Shown: positions 8,922-19,027 of the stretch, piece after piece
Layout of the letters: each line of letters starts with the position of its first letter
Numbering within the stretch: the first letter of the stretch is position 1
Source of the DNA: an uncultured Prevotellaceae bacterium
GTDB lineage: Bacteria > Bacteroidota > Bacteroidia > Bacteroidales > Bacteroidaceae
Direction: 5' to 3'
NCBI GenBank assembly: GCA_902786665.1
Contig: CADADN010000039.1
Coordinates: 22,110-61,493 of the forward strand
Length of the DNA: 39,384 nt
Notes under the pieces: model-generated
Database searches by the model: none
What the model was told of the DNA's origin: nothing
Seen by the model: the letters and a program-made list of their open reading frames with translations, nothing else
Made by a program: the position numbers and the translations under genes

Positions 8922-10343
8922 ATGAGACTGAAGACTTTAGCTGTCGCACTCGCTTTTACCACGGCAGCATTCGCCCAAAGCGACCCCATCATCATGACCA
9001 TCAACGGGGTGCCCGTTACAAGGTCTGAATTTGAGTATTCTTTCAACAAGAACAATTCAGAGGGTGTCATCGACAAAAAGTCCGTCGAGGAATATGTCGA
9101 CCTCTTCGTCAACTACAAACTGAAGGTGGCAGCAGCCATCGATGCCGGCATGGACACACTCACCTCGTTCAAAACAGAATTCGCACAATACAGGGACCAG
9201 CAGGTGAGACCTTCCTTCGTCAACGACCAGGATATCGAAGATGAGGCAAAACGCATCTATGACAGGACACAACATTATGTCGACTCGCTTGGAGGACTGG
9301 CTAACCCCACACACATCCTCATCATGGTCAACCAGCGGGCATCGGAGCAGGAAAAGGAGAAGGCCAAGCAGAAGGCAGACTCCATCTACAATGCGATCAT
9401 GCAAGGGGCTGATTTCGCCGAACTGGCCAAAAAGCATTCCGATGACAAGGGTTCGGGCGCCAGGGGCGGAGACATAGGATGGATCCAACCCGGACAGACG
9501 GTGCCAGCATTTGAGAAAACCGTCTATTCGCTCCAAGTGGGCGAAATGAGTCAACCCGTCCTCTCCGACTATGGATACCATATCGTCAAACTCTTGGGCA
9601 AGAAGCCTTTCCTGCCTTACGACTCGCTGAAGGCCGACATCATCACCTTCATCGACAGAAGGGGCATACGCGACAACATCATCGACGAGAAGATAGAGGA
9701 GGCCATGAAGGCCAACAACTATGACAGTGCTGAGAAACTGATGGAAGACCGTGCCGCCTCCCTCGCGGCCCAGGACAGCGACCTCGCCAACCTCATCCGC
9801 GAATACCACGATGGCTTGCTGCTCTACGAGATCAGCAACAAGATGGTGTGGGACAAGGCACAGAAAGATGAAGCCGGACTGGCCAACTACTTCAAGAAAA
9901 ACAAGAAGAAATACAAGTGGGACAGTCCCCGATTCAAAGGCATGGCATACCATGTGAAGGAACAAGCAGATGTCAAGGCTGTGAAGAAATGTGTCAAGGG
10001 CGTGGCTTTCGACCAATGGGCCGAGAAGCTCAGAACCACGTTCAATGCCGACTCCGTGAAGCGCATCCGGGTGGAGAAGGGCATCTTCAAGTTGGGAGAC
10101 AGCCCATTGGTGGACAGGGATGTGTTCAAGAAAAAGGACGTTGAGGTCAAAACCATTCCCGACTATCCCATCGACGCCACCTACGGAAAAGTGCTCAAGG
10201 CTCCCAAGGAGTATACCGACGTGAGAGGACAGGTGGTGGCCGACTATCAAGACCAGTTGGAAAAGGAGTGGGTGGCAGAACTGCGCAAGCGCTACACCTT
10301 TGAAGTGAACCAGAGCGTGCTCGCCACGGTCAACAAACATTAG
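8922..10343 (+). CDS. Periplasmic parvulin-type peptidyl-prolyl isomerase
   Basis: Probable envelope folding factor. The 473-aa product opens with a signal peptide (about 18 residues, ending AAFAQ) and contains one clear PpiC/parvulin domain at about residues 125-228, with the motifs GARGGDIGWI and DYGYHIVKLLGKK. The C-terminal 240 residues are charged and show no family visible by eye. It starts 47 nt after guaB and 19 nt before the next PPIase gene, so the two isomerases are probably co-expressed. The pairing with a SurA-like gene and an OstA-like gene suggests a role in outer-membrane protein assembly. Confidence 0.85.
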   Translation: MRLKTLAVALAFTTAAFAQSDPIIMTINGVPVTRSEFEYSFNKNNSEGVIDKKSVEEYVDLFVNYKLKVAAAIDAGMDTLTSFKTEFAQYRDQQVRPSFVNDQDIEDEAKRIYDRTQHYVDSLGGLANPTHILIMVNQRASEQEKEKAKQKADSIYNAIMQGADFAELAKKHSDDKGSGARGGDIGWIQPGQTVPAFEKTVYSLQVGEMSQPVLSDYGYHIVKLLGKKPFLPYDSLKADIITFIDRRGIRDNIIDEKIEEAMKANNYDSAEKLMEDRAASLAAQDSDLANLIREYHDGLLLYEISNKMVWDKAQKDEAGLANYFKKNKKKYKWDSPRFKGMAYHVKEQADVKAVKKCVKGVAFDQWAEKLRTTFNADSVKRIRVEKGIFKLGDSPLVDRDVFKKKDVEVKTIPDYPIDATYGKVLKAPKEYTDVRGQVVADYQDQLEKEWVAELRKRYTFEVNQSVLATVNKH

Positions 10344-10362
10344 AACCCATAACAGATATTAT

Positions 10363-11787
10363 ATGTACAGACTCGGTCTTTTCGCACTCGGAACAATCCT
10401 TGTCGCCCTCTCGCCAAACATCGGTGGGAGAATCGCCGAAGAAAGGTTGCTGGAGGCCAATGTTGACAGCGCCGAAATACCGGTGCGCAATGAAGCCAGC
10501 ATCATCGACGAGGTGGTGTGGGTGGTGGGTGATGAACCCATCCTCAAGTCGGACATCGAGGCCTTGAGGCTGCAGGCAGCGGCGGAAGGCGTCACTTGGG
10601 ATGGAAATCCCGACTGTGTCATCCCAGAGCAAATAGCAGTACAGAAACTCTTCCTGCACCAGGCGGCCATAGACAGCATCGAGGTCACCGAGTCGGAAAT
10701 CACACAGAGCATCGACGACCAAATAGATTATTGGATACAATTGGCTGACGGCTCCAGGGAAAAGTTGGAGGAATATCGGAAGATGACCATCACCCAGATG
10801 AGGCAGTCGATGCACGACGAATTCAAGAACCGAGAACTCATCCAAAAGATGAAGATGCATCTCGTGCAGGACATCAAGGTGTCTCCTGCGGAAGTCAGAC
10901 GATATTTCAAAGACCTTCCTGAAGACAGCATCCCGATGGTCCCCACAACCGTTGAGGTGCAAATCATCACACGGCAGCCCAAAGTGAAAGTGGAGGAAGT
11001 CAACAGGGTGAAAGACCAACTCAGGGAGTTCACCGACAGGGTGAACAAGGGTGAGACCACCTTCGCCACGCTTGCAAGACTCTATTCCGAGGATGGGTCG
11101 GCAAGACAGGGCGGCGAAATAGGATACACGCCCAAAGCCGTGCTCGACCCCACATTCGCCGCCGTCGCTTTCAACCTCACCGACCCCAACAAGATATCGA
11201 AAATCGTTGAGTCGGAATTCGGCTACCACATCATACAGCTTATCGACAAGCGTGGTGAGCGCATCAACGTCAGGCACATCCTGCTCAAGCCGAGAATCGA
11301 CAGGGAGGACATCGAGGATGCTTCGCACAGACTCGACTCCCTTGCCAACGACATCAGGGAGGGGAAGTTCACCTTCGACGAAGCTGCCACATACGTTTCC
11401 GACGACAAGGACACCAAGAGCAACCACGGCCTGATGGCCAACACCACCGAGGAGCGTACCAGAACCTCTAAGTTCCGCATGCAAGACCTGCCCACGGAGG
11501 TGGCAAGGGCCGTGGAGAAACTCCAGGTGGGAGAAATTTCCGAGCCTTTCGAGATGGTCAACAGCAGGGGAAAAACCGTTGTCGCCATCATCAAACTCAA
11601 AAGCCGGGTGGAGAGCCATCGCGCATCCATCAGCGAAGACTTCCAGATACTGAAGGACGTGGTGCTAGCCAAGCGAAGGGAGGAATTCATCAACGACTGG
11701 GTAGCCAGCAAGATCAAGACCACTTATGTGCGTATGAATGAGAGATACAAGGATTGTCAATACCAATACCAAGGCTGGGTGAAATGA
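10363..11787 (+). CDS. SurA-like peptidyl-prolyl isomerase with two parvulin domains
   Basis: Periplasmic chaperone/isomerase resembling SurA. The 474-aa product has a hydrophobic N-terminus, then a SurA_N-like region beginning IIDEVVWVVGDEPILKSDIE. Two parvulin domains follow: about 195-300, with RQGGEIGYTP and EFGYHIIQLIDKR, and about 302-410, with NVRHILLKP. The second repeat is more divergent. In E. coli, SurA delivers outer-membrane proteins to the BAM machinery; that role here is inferred. Its stop overlaps the start of the next gene as ATGA (11784-11787), which indicates translational coupling. Confidence 0.85.
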   Translation: MYRLGLFALGTILVALSPNIGGRIAEERLLEANVDSAEIPVRNEASIIDEVVWVVGDEPILKSDIEALRLQAAAEGVTWDGNPDCVIPEQIAVQKLFLHQAAIDSIEVTESEITQSIDDQIDYWIQLADGSREKLEEYRKMTITQMRQSMHDEFKNRELIQKMKMHLVQDIKVSPAEVRRYFKDLPEDSIPMVPTTVEVQIITRQPKVKVEEVNRVKDQLREFTDRVNKGETTFATLARLYSEDGSARQGGEIGYTPKAVLDPTFAAVAFNLTDPNKISKIVESEFGYHIIQLIDKRGERINVRHILLKPRIDREDIEDASHRLDSLANDIREGKFTFDEAATYVSDDKDTKSNHGLMANTTEERTRTSKFRMQDLPTEVARAVEKLQVGEISEPFEMVNSRGKTVVAIIKLKSRVESHRASISEDFQILKDVVLAKRREEFINDWVASKIKTTYVRMNERYKDCQYQYQGWVK

Positions 11788-13532
11788 TGCCTTGTTTCCG
11801 CCTGCCTCGACATGAACGCCGGCACGGGACCTTGCTTACCCTGGTCCTGTGCCTGCTTGCACTTTGCATGGCGCAAAACGTGTCGGCGCAGAAAAAGAAC
11901 ACACGGCCGACCGACAACCGAATCTATCTCGACCATGCAGACTCCCTCTACTATGACAAGTTCAGGCTGGGTGACAAGCAGGTGGTGAGAGGGCACGTGA
12001 AATTCAGGCACAAGGGTGCCACCCTCTTCTGCGACAGCGCCTATTTCAAGCAGCAGGAGAACAAGTTCGAGGCTTACGGGCATGTCAGGATGCTTCAAGG
12101 CGACACCCTTGAGATACGCTGCGACACCGCCGTCTATGAAGGCAATGCAGAGATGGTGAACGCCAAACACAATGTCGTGGTGATTCACAGGAAGACGTCG
12201 GAACTGCACACCGACAACCTGGTGTATGACCAGAAATTCGAAGTAGTATACTATGACCAAGGAGGCAACTATGCCGACAGGGCAAAGGGTATGACGCTCA
12301 GCAGCGACTGGGGAAAATACAACCTCGACACCAAGGAGGCGGAGTTCTTCTACGACGTCACGTTGAAGACGAAGACCCATGTCATCTATACCGACACCTT
12401 GTTTTATTACTCGCAGACGGAGAGGGCTCACGTCAAAGGTGGCATGACCAAGATTCCCAAAGACGGAGGACCGTCAAAATGGAAAAAGTCTGTCATACAT
12501 TCCATCAAGGATGGGTACGACGTGGAAACCACCAATTGTTTCTTCTACATGAAAAACAACAAGGTGGAACTCTTCGACAATTCCACCATCGTCAGCAATA
12601 CAAGGACCATCTCAGGAGACAGCCTCTTCTACGACAGCGACAAGAAGTCGAGCAGGGGCTACGGGAAGGTGGACTACGTGGACCATAAGAACAAGAACCG
12701 GCTCATAGCCGACGCGGTGGACTACAACGAGAAGACCGGCACGGGAATGGCCACCAAAAACCCCGTCTTCATCGACTTCTCCCAAAAGGACACGCTATAC
12801 ATGCACGCAGACACCATCAGGGTGGAGACGTTCCACATCAATACCGACTCCATCTACAGGAAGGTGCATTGCTATCAGAAGGTGAGAATGTTCCGGAAAG
12901 ACGTCCAGGCAGTGTGCGACTCTCTCGTGCTCAACTCAAAAGACTCCACGCTCACCATGTATTTCGACCCCATCGTGTGGAATGCGTCACGTCAACTCAT
13001 GGGCGACAGCATCAAGGTGTTCATGGCCGACTCCACCGTCCGTGAGGCGAATGTCATGTCCAACGCGTTATCCATAGAGATGAAACACGACTACGAGCAT
13101 CCGGAAAAGGTGTATTACAACCAGGTGGCATCCAGGCTGATGAACGCCTATTTCGTGGAGGGAAGCCTCAGGATGAGCGAAGCCATAGGCAACGTGCAGA
13201 CCGTCTATTATCCCATAGAGGACCGTGACAGCACACTCATCGGTATGGTGTTTATGGAGACCGACACGATGAGGATGTTCCTCAACAGTGAGCGAAAAAT
13301 GGAGAAGATCTGGGCTTCGAAGTCGGAGGGCGTGCTTTACCCCATGATGCAAATCCCGCCGGCCAAAGACTATCTCCCACGTTTCGGATGGTATGACTAT
13401 ATCCGTCCGGCCAACAAGGATGACATATACTACATCCCCGGGAGGCACGACAAGGGTGCTTCCCCAACAGGCGACGACTCTCCCAAGGCTCTGACCAAGA
13501 GAATGAGACAAGTTCCCATCAAGCGTGAATAG
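11784..13532 (+). CDS. OstA/LptA-like LPS transport protein
   Basis: The 582-aa product has a signal sequence (hydrophobic [19 protein letters not shown]) and many short beta-strand repeats of the type '[18 protein letters not shown]' and '[20 protein letters not shown]', as in the OstA/LptA jellyroll family that bridges LPS across the periplasm. It is much longer than E. coli LptA, as is usual in Bacteroidetes. An in-frame TTG lies upstream at 11754, but ATG 11784 was preferred because it overlaps the surA-like stop as ATGA and leaves a better signal peptide. The C-terminus is basic and low in structure. Together with lptB at the left end it points to LPS export. Confidence 0.8.
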   Translation: MMPCFRLPRHERRHGTLLTLVLCLLALCMAQNVSAQKKNTRPTDNRIYLDHADSLYYDKFRLGDKQVVRGHVKFRHKGATLFCDSAYFKQQENKFEAYGHVRMLQGDTLEIRCDTAVYEGNAEMVNAKHNVVVIHRKTSELHTDNLVYDQKFEVVYYDQGGNYADRAKGMTLSSDWGKYNLDTKEAEFFYDVTLKTKTHVIYTDTLFYYSQTERAHVKGGMTKIPKDGGPSKWKKSVIHSIKDGYDVETTNCFFYMKNNKVELFDNSTIVSNTRTISGDSLFYDSDKKSSRGYGKVDYVDHKNKNRLIADAVDYNEKTGTGMATKNPVFIDFSQKDTLYMHADTIRVETFHINTDSIYRKVHCYQKVRMFRKDVQAVCDSLVLNSKDSTLTMYFDPIVWNASRQLMGDSIKVFMADSTVREANVMSNALSIEMKHDYEHPEKVYYNQVASRLMNAYFVEGSLRMSEAIGNVQTVYYPIEDRDSTLIGMVFMETDTMRMFLNSERKMEKIWASKSEGVLYPMMQIPPAKDYLPRFGWYDYIRPANKDDIYYIPGRHDKGASPTGDDSPKALTKRMRQVPIKRE

Positions 13533-13549
13533 TAATCCGTGACAACCCT

Positions 13550-15364
13550 ATGAGCGACATCATACAATTACTTCCAGACTCCGTGGCCAACCAGATAGCT
13601 GCCGGCGAGGTGATACAACGCCCTGCGTCGGTGGTGAAGGAACTGGTGGAGAACGCTCTCGACGCCGGAGCAAAGGAGGTGCACGTGATGGTGGTGGATG
13701 CGGGGAAAACCTCCATCCTCGTCATCGACGACGGCTGTGGCATGTCGGCAACGGATGCAAGACTGGCCTTCGAAAGGCATGCCACTTCCAAAATCAGGAA
13801 GGCCGACGACCTCTTCGACTTGCATACCATGGGGTTCCGTGGAGAGGCCCTCGCCTCCATCGCAGCGGTGGCTCAGGTGGAGCTCACCACCAGGATGGCT
13901 GTCGACGAAGTGGGAACCGTCACCACCATACATGGCTCGAGATTCGTGTCACAGGAGCCTGTGCAATGTGCCGTGGGAAGCCAGTTCAAGGTGGAGAACC
14001 TCTTCTACAACGTTCCGGCAAGGAGGAAGTTCCTCAAGTCGAACGCCACTGAACTCAACAACATCCTGGCTGCATACGAGCGCATAGTGCTCGTATATCC
14101 CCATGTGGCGTTCTCGCTACACAGCAACGGTGCGGAGGTGTCGTCGCTCAAGGCTTCGGGCATGAGGCAGCGTGTCATCGATGTGTTCGGCAAGCGCATC
14201 AACCAGGACTTGCTTCCTGTGGCTGTTGACACCACGCTCTGCCGCATCTCCGGATATGTGGGAAAACCGGAGGCGGCAAGGAAGAAGGGGGCGCACCAGT
14301 TCTTCTTCGTCAATGGAAGATACATGAGGCATCCCTATTTCGCCAAAGCGGTGATGGCGCCGTTTGAAAGGTTGGTGCCACAGGGTGAGCAAGTGCCGTT
14401 CTTCATCTATTTCGAGGTGGATCCGGCCGACATCGACGTCAACATACACCCTACCAAGACGGAAATCAAGTTCGACAACGAGCAAGCCATTTGGCAAATC
14501 CTGTCGGCCGCCGTCAAGGATGCCGTGGGGAAATTCAATGATGTGCCGTCCATAGATTTCGACACGGAAGGCAAGCCTGAATTCCCTCCTTTCATTCCTG
14601 GAAACGGTGGCAGCACCCCGCCGGCAGGTGGCGGCAACCCTCTCTACAACCCCTTCAAGGATACGCGTGGCTCCCATGACGCCTCCAACATGCGACATTG
14701 GGAGGAGTTGTACCAAAAGACGGAGATGGAGGTGACGCAAGAGCGCACCCTCTTCGATGACCAGGAGGAGAAGGATGCTCCTGCCGACATCATAGCCGAG
14801 AAGTCGCCTATACATTATCAATATAAAGGGAAGTATGTCATGACGGCTGTGAAGTCGGGACTGATGATCATCGACCAGCACAGGGCCCACCTGAGGGTGC
14901 TTTATGAGGAGTATCTTGAAAAGATGAGGATGCATCGGTGGGCATCGCAAAGCATGCTCTTCCCTGAAATCGTCGTCTTTCCCCCGACGGAGGCGGATGT
15001 CGTGGTCCAGCTCGCTCCGGAATTGTCAGAGGTGGGATTCTCCATCACCGACCTTGGAGGTGGCTCCTTTTCCATCGACGGGGTGCCGGCAGACATCGAG
15101 GGCGTGGACGCCACCGCCATGCTGAGAGAAATCGTGGCTGCGGCGAAAGAGAAGGTGGGTCGGCCGAGGGAGGAGGTCGATGCCGCCGTGGCGCTCACCA
15201 TGGCAAGGCGTGCCGCCATCCCCCAAGGGCAGGTGCTGTCAAACGAGGAGATGGAGAGCCTCGTCAACCGACTTTTTGGCTGTTCCAATGTCAATATGAG
15301 TCCTGATGGCAAAAACATCCTTGGCATCTTGCAACAAGAGGAAATGGAGCATTTGCTGGGTTGA
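13550..15364 (+). CDS. mutL: DNA mismatch repair protein MutL
   Basis: MutL couples mismatch recognition by MutS to strand removal. The 604-aa product has the GHKL ATPase motifs [17 protein letters not shown] and FRGEALASI in the N-terminal third, a proline/glycine-rich linker (about 345-375) and a C-terminal dimerisation domain. In that domain the endonuclease motif DQHA(X)2E(X)4E appears as DQHRAHLR (442-449), with A changed to R and the first E changed to L. The usual C-terminal CPHGRP is replaced by MSPDGKN. Nicking activity is therefore doubtful. It lies 17 nt after the OstA-like gene and ends the cluster. Confidence 0.95.
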   Translation: MSDIIQLLPDSVANQIAAGEVIQRPASVVKELVENALDAGAKEVHVMVVDAGKTSILVIDDGCGMSATDARLAFERHATSKIRKADDLFDLHTMGFRGEALASIAAVAQVELTTRMAVDEVGTVTTIHGSRFVSQEPVQCAVGSQFKVENLFYNVPARRKFLKSNATELNNILAAYERIVLVYPHVAFSLHSNGAEVSSLKASGMRQRVIDVFGKRINQDLLPVAVDTTLCRISGYVGKPEAARKKGAHQFFFVNGRYMRHPYFAKAVMAPFERLVPQGEQVPFFIYFEVDPADIDVNIHPTKTEIKFDNEQAIWQILSAAVKDAVGKFNDVPSIDFDTEGKPEFPPFIPGNGGSTPPAGGGNPLYNPFKDTRGSHDASNMRHWEELYQKTEMEVTQERTLFDDQEEKDAPADIIAEKSPIHYQYKGKYVMTAVKSGLMIIDQHRAHLRVLYEEYLEKMRMHRWASQSMLFPEIVVFPPTEADVVVQLAPELSEVGFSITDLGGGSFSIDGVPADIEGVDATAMLREIVAAAKEKVGRPREEVDAAVALTMARRAAIPQGQVLSNEEMESLVNRLFGCSNVNMSPDGKNILGILQQEEMEHLLG

Positions 15365-15463
15365 AATCCCGAAAAAGTGAGGAAAAATGCGGTTTTTGAT
15401 GCTTTTTTTGGGGAAAAAACAAAAAAATCTTAATGAAAGATAATAAGATTTGAAAAAAAATAT

Positions 15464-15471
15464 TATCTTTG
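15464..15471 (+). promoter_or_regulatory. Candidate -7 promoter box for the OmpA-family gene
   Basis: TATCTTTG lies 66 nt upstream of the ATG at 15538 in a very AT-rich stretch. The predicted leader is about 60 nt. No TTTG lies at the expected distance. Confidence 0.6.
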
Positions 15472-15537
15472 CCACGGAAAATCATGTGTAGAAACGAATA
15501 TAATTAATTTTTTGATTCTTTAAAAACATAAAAGGTT

Positions 15538-16701
15538 ATGAAAAAACTATTAATGGTGCTGGCTTTAGTCGGCGTATCTTTTTCGGCCAATGCACAGGAT
15601 GACCCGACGCTGAAATACAGCGTGGCCACCAATTCTTTCTGGAGCAATTGGTTTATTCAGGTCGGAGGACAGTGGAATGCTTGGTACTCTGCTGAGGAGC
15701 ACGGTGCAAACCTGCCCACCAGTCCTATCGAGGATTTCCGTTCGAATCCGGGTGCTTCAATCGCCATTGGTAAATGGTTCACTCCAGGTCTTGGTCTGCG
15801 TACCAAGCTCATGGGTATCTGGGGCAAGCAAGTGCGTGCTGACGCCAAAGGTGACGGCGTAGGCAAGTCAAACAAGTTCTGGCTCCTCAATGAGAATATC
15901 CTTTTCAATGTGAGCAACATGCTCTATGGCTACAATCCCGACCGTGTGTGGAACTTCATTCCATTCGTTGGTGGTGGTGTTGGTCGCTCCATGACTCACA
16001 ACCGTTATGCAATGGATCTCAATGCCGGTATCCTCAATGAATTCCGCCTCAGCCGCAAGGTGTTCCTTAACCTTGAAGTGGGATGGAACCGTATTGAGAA
16101 CGATATCGACTTCAAAAAGTATGATACCGACCTTGACCCCAACCATCGTGGATGGGATTCACACGACAACCTTCTCTATGCTGAGCTCGGTCTGACCTTC
16201 AACCTCGGCAAGGGAACATGGGACAAAGTGCCCGATGTCGCTGCCATCAAGGCTCTCCATCAGTCACAAATCGACGCCCTCAACGCTCAGTTGGATGACG
16301 CCAACGCTGAGATTGACCGTCTGAACAACCTCATCAAGAACCACAAGTGCCCAGAGCCAAAGCCCATCGTGAAGGGTATTGCTGCTCCCGCTACTGTGTT
16401 CTTCTACTGCGACAAGACGAAGAGTGGTCCTTCCTACTCTCGTGACATGGTCGACGTCCGCACCGTGGGTAAGTTCGCCATCGACAACAACTCTGACCTT
16501 CTCGTCACCGGTTATGCTGACAGTGCTACCGGCAAGCCCGACCACAACCAGTGGCTCTCCGACGAGCGTGCAAAGACCGTCGTCGAGGAACTCGTTGGCA
16601 TGGGCGTGAACCGCTCCAAGATCACTGCTGTTGGCAAGGGTGGTGTTGACATCCTCTCACCGTTCGAGCTCAACCGCCGCGCTACTGTTGAAGTACGCTA
16701 A
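15538..16701 (+). CDS. OmpA-family outer-membrane porin
   Basis: Major-type outer-membrane protein that links the outer membrane to peptidoglycan. The 387-aa product has a signal peptide ending SANAQ, a beta-barrel region of about 220 residues rich in alternating aromatic strands, a short coiled coil (IDALNAQLDDANAEIDRL, about 240-275), and a C-terminal OmpA-like peptidoglycan-binding domain (about 290-387) with LSDERAKTVVEELV and NRRATVEV. Codon use is noticeably biased (GGC, CTC, AAC), consistent with high expression. It has its own promoter and a strong terminator, so it is monocistronic. Confidence 0.9.
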   Translation: MKKLLMVLALVGVSFSANAQDDPTLKYSVATNSFWSNWFIQVGGQWNAWYSAEEHGANLPTSPIEDFRSNPGASIAIGKWFTPGLGLRTKLMGIWGKQVRADAKGDGVGKSNKFWLLNENILFNVSNMLYGYNPDRVWNFIPFVGGGVGRSMTHNRYAMDLNAGILNEFRLSRKVFLNLEVGWNRIENDIDFKKYDTDLDPNHRGWDSHDNLLYAELGLTFNLGKGTWDKVPDVAAIKALHQSQIDALNAQLDDANAEIDRLNNLIKNHKCPEPKPIVKGIAAPATVFFYCDKTKSGPSYSRDMVDVRTVGKFAIDNNSDLLVTGYADSATGKPDHNQWLSDERAKTVVEELVGMGVNRSKITAVGKGGVDILSPFELNRRATVEVR

Positions 16702-16716
16702 TCTTAGATACATCAC

Positions 16717-16751
16717 AAAAAAAGGAGCCTCCAAAAGAGGCTCCTTTTTTT
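16717..16751. terminator. Bidirectional terminator between ompA-like gene and trpS
   Basis: A perfect 15-bp stem (16717-16731 with 16737-16751) around a 5-nt CAAAA loop has seven A on its left and seven T on its right. It therefore works as a rho-independent terminator for the porin on the + strand and for trpS on the - strand. Confidence 0.95.
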
Positions 16752-16823
16752 GTGGGGGTATGTTCGGGGTTTTTTGGGGGGGCTCAGCCTGAATCATCAA
16801 ACCGGAAAGACCTGTGTTTTCTT

Positions 16824-16844
16824 TGCCGCAACACTGTTGCGGCA
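16824..16844. repeat. Near-perfect palindrome downstream of trpS
   Basis: TGCCGCAACA (16824-16833) and TGTTGCGGCA (16835-16844) are perfect complements around a single base. There is no T-run on either strand, so it is not a standard terminator. It is followed by four imperfect heptamers of the CAATTTT type (16868-16896), which reach the end of trpS. It may be a dispersed intergenic repeat. Confidence 0.6.
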
Positions 16845-16893
16845 TAGGGAGACAGGGATTTCAATCTTTAATTTTCAATTTTCAATCTTCAAT

Positions 16894-17877
16894 TTACTTG
16901 AATCCTATGATTCTCCTGACATCCTTGATGGTGGCGAGGGCGCTCTCGCGTGCGCGGTCGGCTCCATCGCGAGCGATGCGGTCGAGTAGCTCGCGGTTGG
17001 CGCTGTATTCATTGATGCGCTCACGGATGGGTGCGATGGTCTTCACCAAGTCTGCTGCGATTTGCTTTTTCAAGTCGCCATAGCGCAGCGTGCAGTCGTT
17101 CCATTTCTCATCGAAATAGGTGTATGCCTCTTCGTTGGAACAAAGACGTAGGAAGGTGAACAGGTTTTCTATCACCTCGGGACGCTCGCTGTTCGGGGTT
17201 TGTGGTCCGAGGTCGGTTACAGCCTTCATCACTTTTTTGGTGATGGTCTTGTCGTCGTCGCGCAGGTAGATGCAGTTGCCTTCGCTCTTTCCCATTTTTC
17301 CAGTGCCGTCGAGACCGGGAACCTTCACCGCCTTGTCGGCGAAATAGAAGTTTTGTGGTTCGGGGAAATACTCCACGCCATAGATGTTGTTGAAGCGGCG
17401 TGCGCATTTGCGGGCCATTTCCATGTTCTGCTCCTGGTCCTTCCCCACGGGCACCTTTTGTGCGCGGTGTTGCAGGATGTCGGCAGCCATGAGGGTGGGG
17501 TAGGTGAGCAAGCCGGCATTCACGTTGTTGGGTTGCTTTCGAGCCTTTTCCTTGAATGTCGTCACGCGCTCCAGTTCACCCAGATACATGTTCATGTTGA
17601 GGAAAAGGTAGAGTTCCAATGTTTCCTTTACATCGCTTTGGATGTAGATGGGTGCCTTCTCCGGGTCGAGGCCGCACGCGAGGTATTCGGCCAGGATGGT
17701 GCGTGCACTCTGTTGGATGTCTTCTGGTTTCGGATGTGTGGTCAGGCTGTGCCAGTCGGCGATGAAAAACATGCAGTCATACTCGTCTTGCATTTTCACG
17801 AAACTTTTCACCGCACCAAAGTAATTGCCTAGGTGCAGGTTGCCTGTGGGCCTGATGCCGCTTACTACTTTTTCCAT
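16894..17877 (-). CDS. trpS: Tryptophanyl-tRNA synthetase
   Basis: Class I synthetase that charges tRNA-Trp. The 327-aa product has the HIGH-type motif HLGN (15-18) within RPTGNLHLGNYFG and the KMSKS-type motif KMGKS (194-198). Length is normal for bacterial TrpRS. The gene is convergent with the porin gene. A - strand TAATTTTG box at 17908-17915 lies 30 nt before the start codon. Confidence 0.95.
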   Translation of the reverse strand: MEKVVSGIRPTGNLHLGNYFGAVKSFVKMQDEYDCMFFIADWHSLTTHPKPEDIQQSARTILAEYLACGLDPEKAPIYIQSDVKETLELYLFLNMNMYLGELERVTTFKEKARKQPNNVNAGLLTYPTLMAADILQHRAQKVPVGKDQEQNMEMARKCARRFNNIYGVEYFPEPQNFYFADKAVKVPGLDGTGKMGKSEGNCIYLRDDDKTITKKVMKAVTDLGPQTPNSERPEVIENLFTFLRLCSNEEAYTYFDEKWNDCTLRYGDLKKQIAADLVKTIAPIRERINEYSANRELLDRIARDGADRARESALATIKDVRRIIGFK

Positions 17878-17907
17878 TTCTTGTCTTCTTGTTTGAATTT
17901 ACGGCTG

Positions 17908-17915
17908 CAAAATTA
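17908..17915 (-). promoter_or_regulatory. Candidate -7 promoter box for trpS
   Basis: Read on the - strand this is TAATTTTG, 30 nt before the trpS ATG. The rest of 17916-18210 is AT-rich with no gene. It holds two + strand TATATTTG boxes, at 18073-18080 and 18171-18178. Confidence 0.55.
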
Positions 17916-18170
17916 CATCAATTTTATGAGAATACCGACTGTGGGCGCAAAAAAACTGTCAGATTTCTTCTTGTCATCATTACTCTTTTTCATTTGTGTA
18001 TGCTTGGCACTTATAAACCATAATTATATGTGTAAATAAATGATCCTGAAATCTACTATTGAAGAAAAACCATATATTTGCATTTAAAAAATTTGAAGTA
18101 TGAAGTGACGGAGCATATGAATGTATGTTGAATGGATGAAATGGATGATACATCCGAGCCGATTGTTGCT

Positions 18171-18178
18171 TATATTTG
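18171..18178 (+). promoter_or_regulatory. Candidate -7 box for the frameshifted lipoprotein
   Basis: TATATTTG lies 32 nt before ATG 18211. A second TATATTTG at 18073-18080 lies further upstream. Confidence 0.4.
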
Positions 18179-18210
18179 CAGACATGTTTAATCATTAATG
18201 AATAAAAGCA

Positions 18211-18610
18211 ATGAAGAATAATAACATCCTATTGATTGCCTTGACTGCAATAATGGCGCTCACATCATGTTCATCCTATTTCAATGTGGAGAAGATGAAA
18301 TCCAACTATGGACGACGCACTCATTCCACTACACTGGCCGGCAAACTAATCAATACGGACAAGCATGAAGCCAATGTGTATGACAGACAACGTTGCAATA
18401 TATATGAACGAAAGAGAGGTGGAACGCTTCTTTCAAGTCATTGCACTCGGAGCCTACCGGCCAATCATCTTTCCTATCTTTCGTCGTGAACGCCCACGCA
18501 TCGAGAAGTATTACTTGCTTCGGGCTGCCAAGCAAGCCTATAAACAGAAAGCAGATGGAGTCATCATTGATGACAAGAACAATTACCGCATCATCAAATA
18601 CACAAACTGA
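18211..18610 (+). pseudogene. Small lipoprotein gene broken by a frameshift
   Basis: The first frame (18211-18489) encodes a lipoprotein signal (LTAIMALTSCSSYF), but after about residue 50 it degenerates into serine-rich nonsense. A second frame, shifted by +1 and open from 18365 to 18610, supplies a plausible C-terminus: FQVIALGAYRP, then RAAKQAYKQKADGVIIDD, then a terminal YRIIKYTN. The two parts make one ~130-aa protein if reading shifts between about 18350 and 18400. A real mutation, a sequencing error and programmed shifting cannot be separated here; no slippery heptamer was seen. The function is unknown. Confidence 0.6.
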
Positions 18611-18786
18611 TAGACAACCCTCTGTCACTCCATAAATTAAATGCAAATGAGGATTTGTACAAGATAAATGAAGTATGGTGTGGAGGTGAATTGCCTGATA
18701 GATGACAAAAGAACAAGTTTAAGGAGAAAAATATCCTCAAACGAAAAAAAAACAGCTCACATAAGACGTTTTTGCTAAATTATTCT

Positions 18787-18794
18787 TATCTTTG
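18787..18794 (+). promoter_or_regulatory. Promoter box for the structured RNA
   Basis: TATCTTTG. A start about 7 nt after its last base falls at 18800-18802, exactly where the first hairpin of the structured RNA begins. A TTTG lies at 18771-18774, but closer than the usual 20 nt. The 18611-18786 stretch holds nothing else recognisable. Confidence 0.6.
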
Positions 18795-18798
18795 TGCC

Positions 18799-19027
18799 GT
18801 TACAGACCATCTGTGACTGACATAATAAAGGAAGCGTTTAGTCCTTTCCGCTGGTAAACTTCGACAACTTACCTGTGAAAGATGGAATGACAAAACGCTC
18901 TTACTGTGCATTGATAGTATGGGCTTCCGTGAAGTCCTGCACTATATGCATAGGTGTGAGCTGTTTCTTCTAATCCATCTTTCGGGCAGTCGAAGGCCTA
19001 CCAGCAGATTAGATGAGGGGCTCACAC
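18799..19027 (+). ncRNA. Candidate structured RNA or long structured leader (~230 nt)
   Basis: Consecutive helices fill the whole segment. An 8-bp stem with a 3-nt loop lies at 18799-18806 with 18810-18817. A nested domain is closed by AGCGTTT 18833-18839 with 18893-18899 and contains CTTTC 18844-18848 with 18877-18881 and GGTAA 18853-18857 with 18869-18873. GGGCTTC 18921-18927 pairs with 18931-18937 around a 3-nt loop. A closing domain, GTGTGAGC 18954-18961 with 19020-19027, contains TCTAATC 18969-18975 with 19007-19013 and a 6-bp inner stem 18979-18984 with 18991-18996. A promoter box precedes it and a U-rich stretch follows. It does not look like tmRNA, RNase P RNA or SRP RNA. It could be a free small RNA or the leader of the gene at 19080. 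Confidence 0.6.

Noticed and set aside
18799-19027. tmRNA, RNase P RNA or SRP RNA
   Set aside because: No tRNA-like end or CCA, no conserved RNase P core (GAGGAAAGTCC) and no SRP GGAAGCAGCC-type loop were found.
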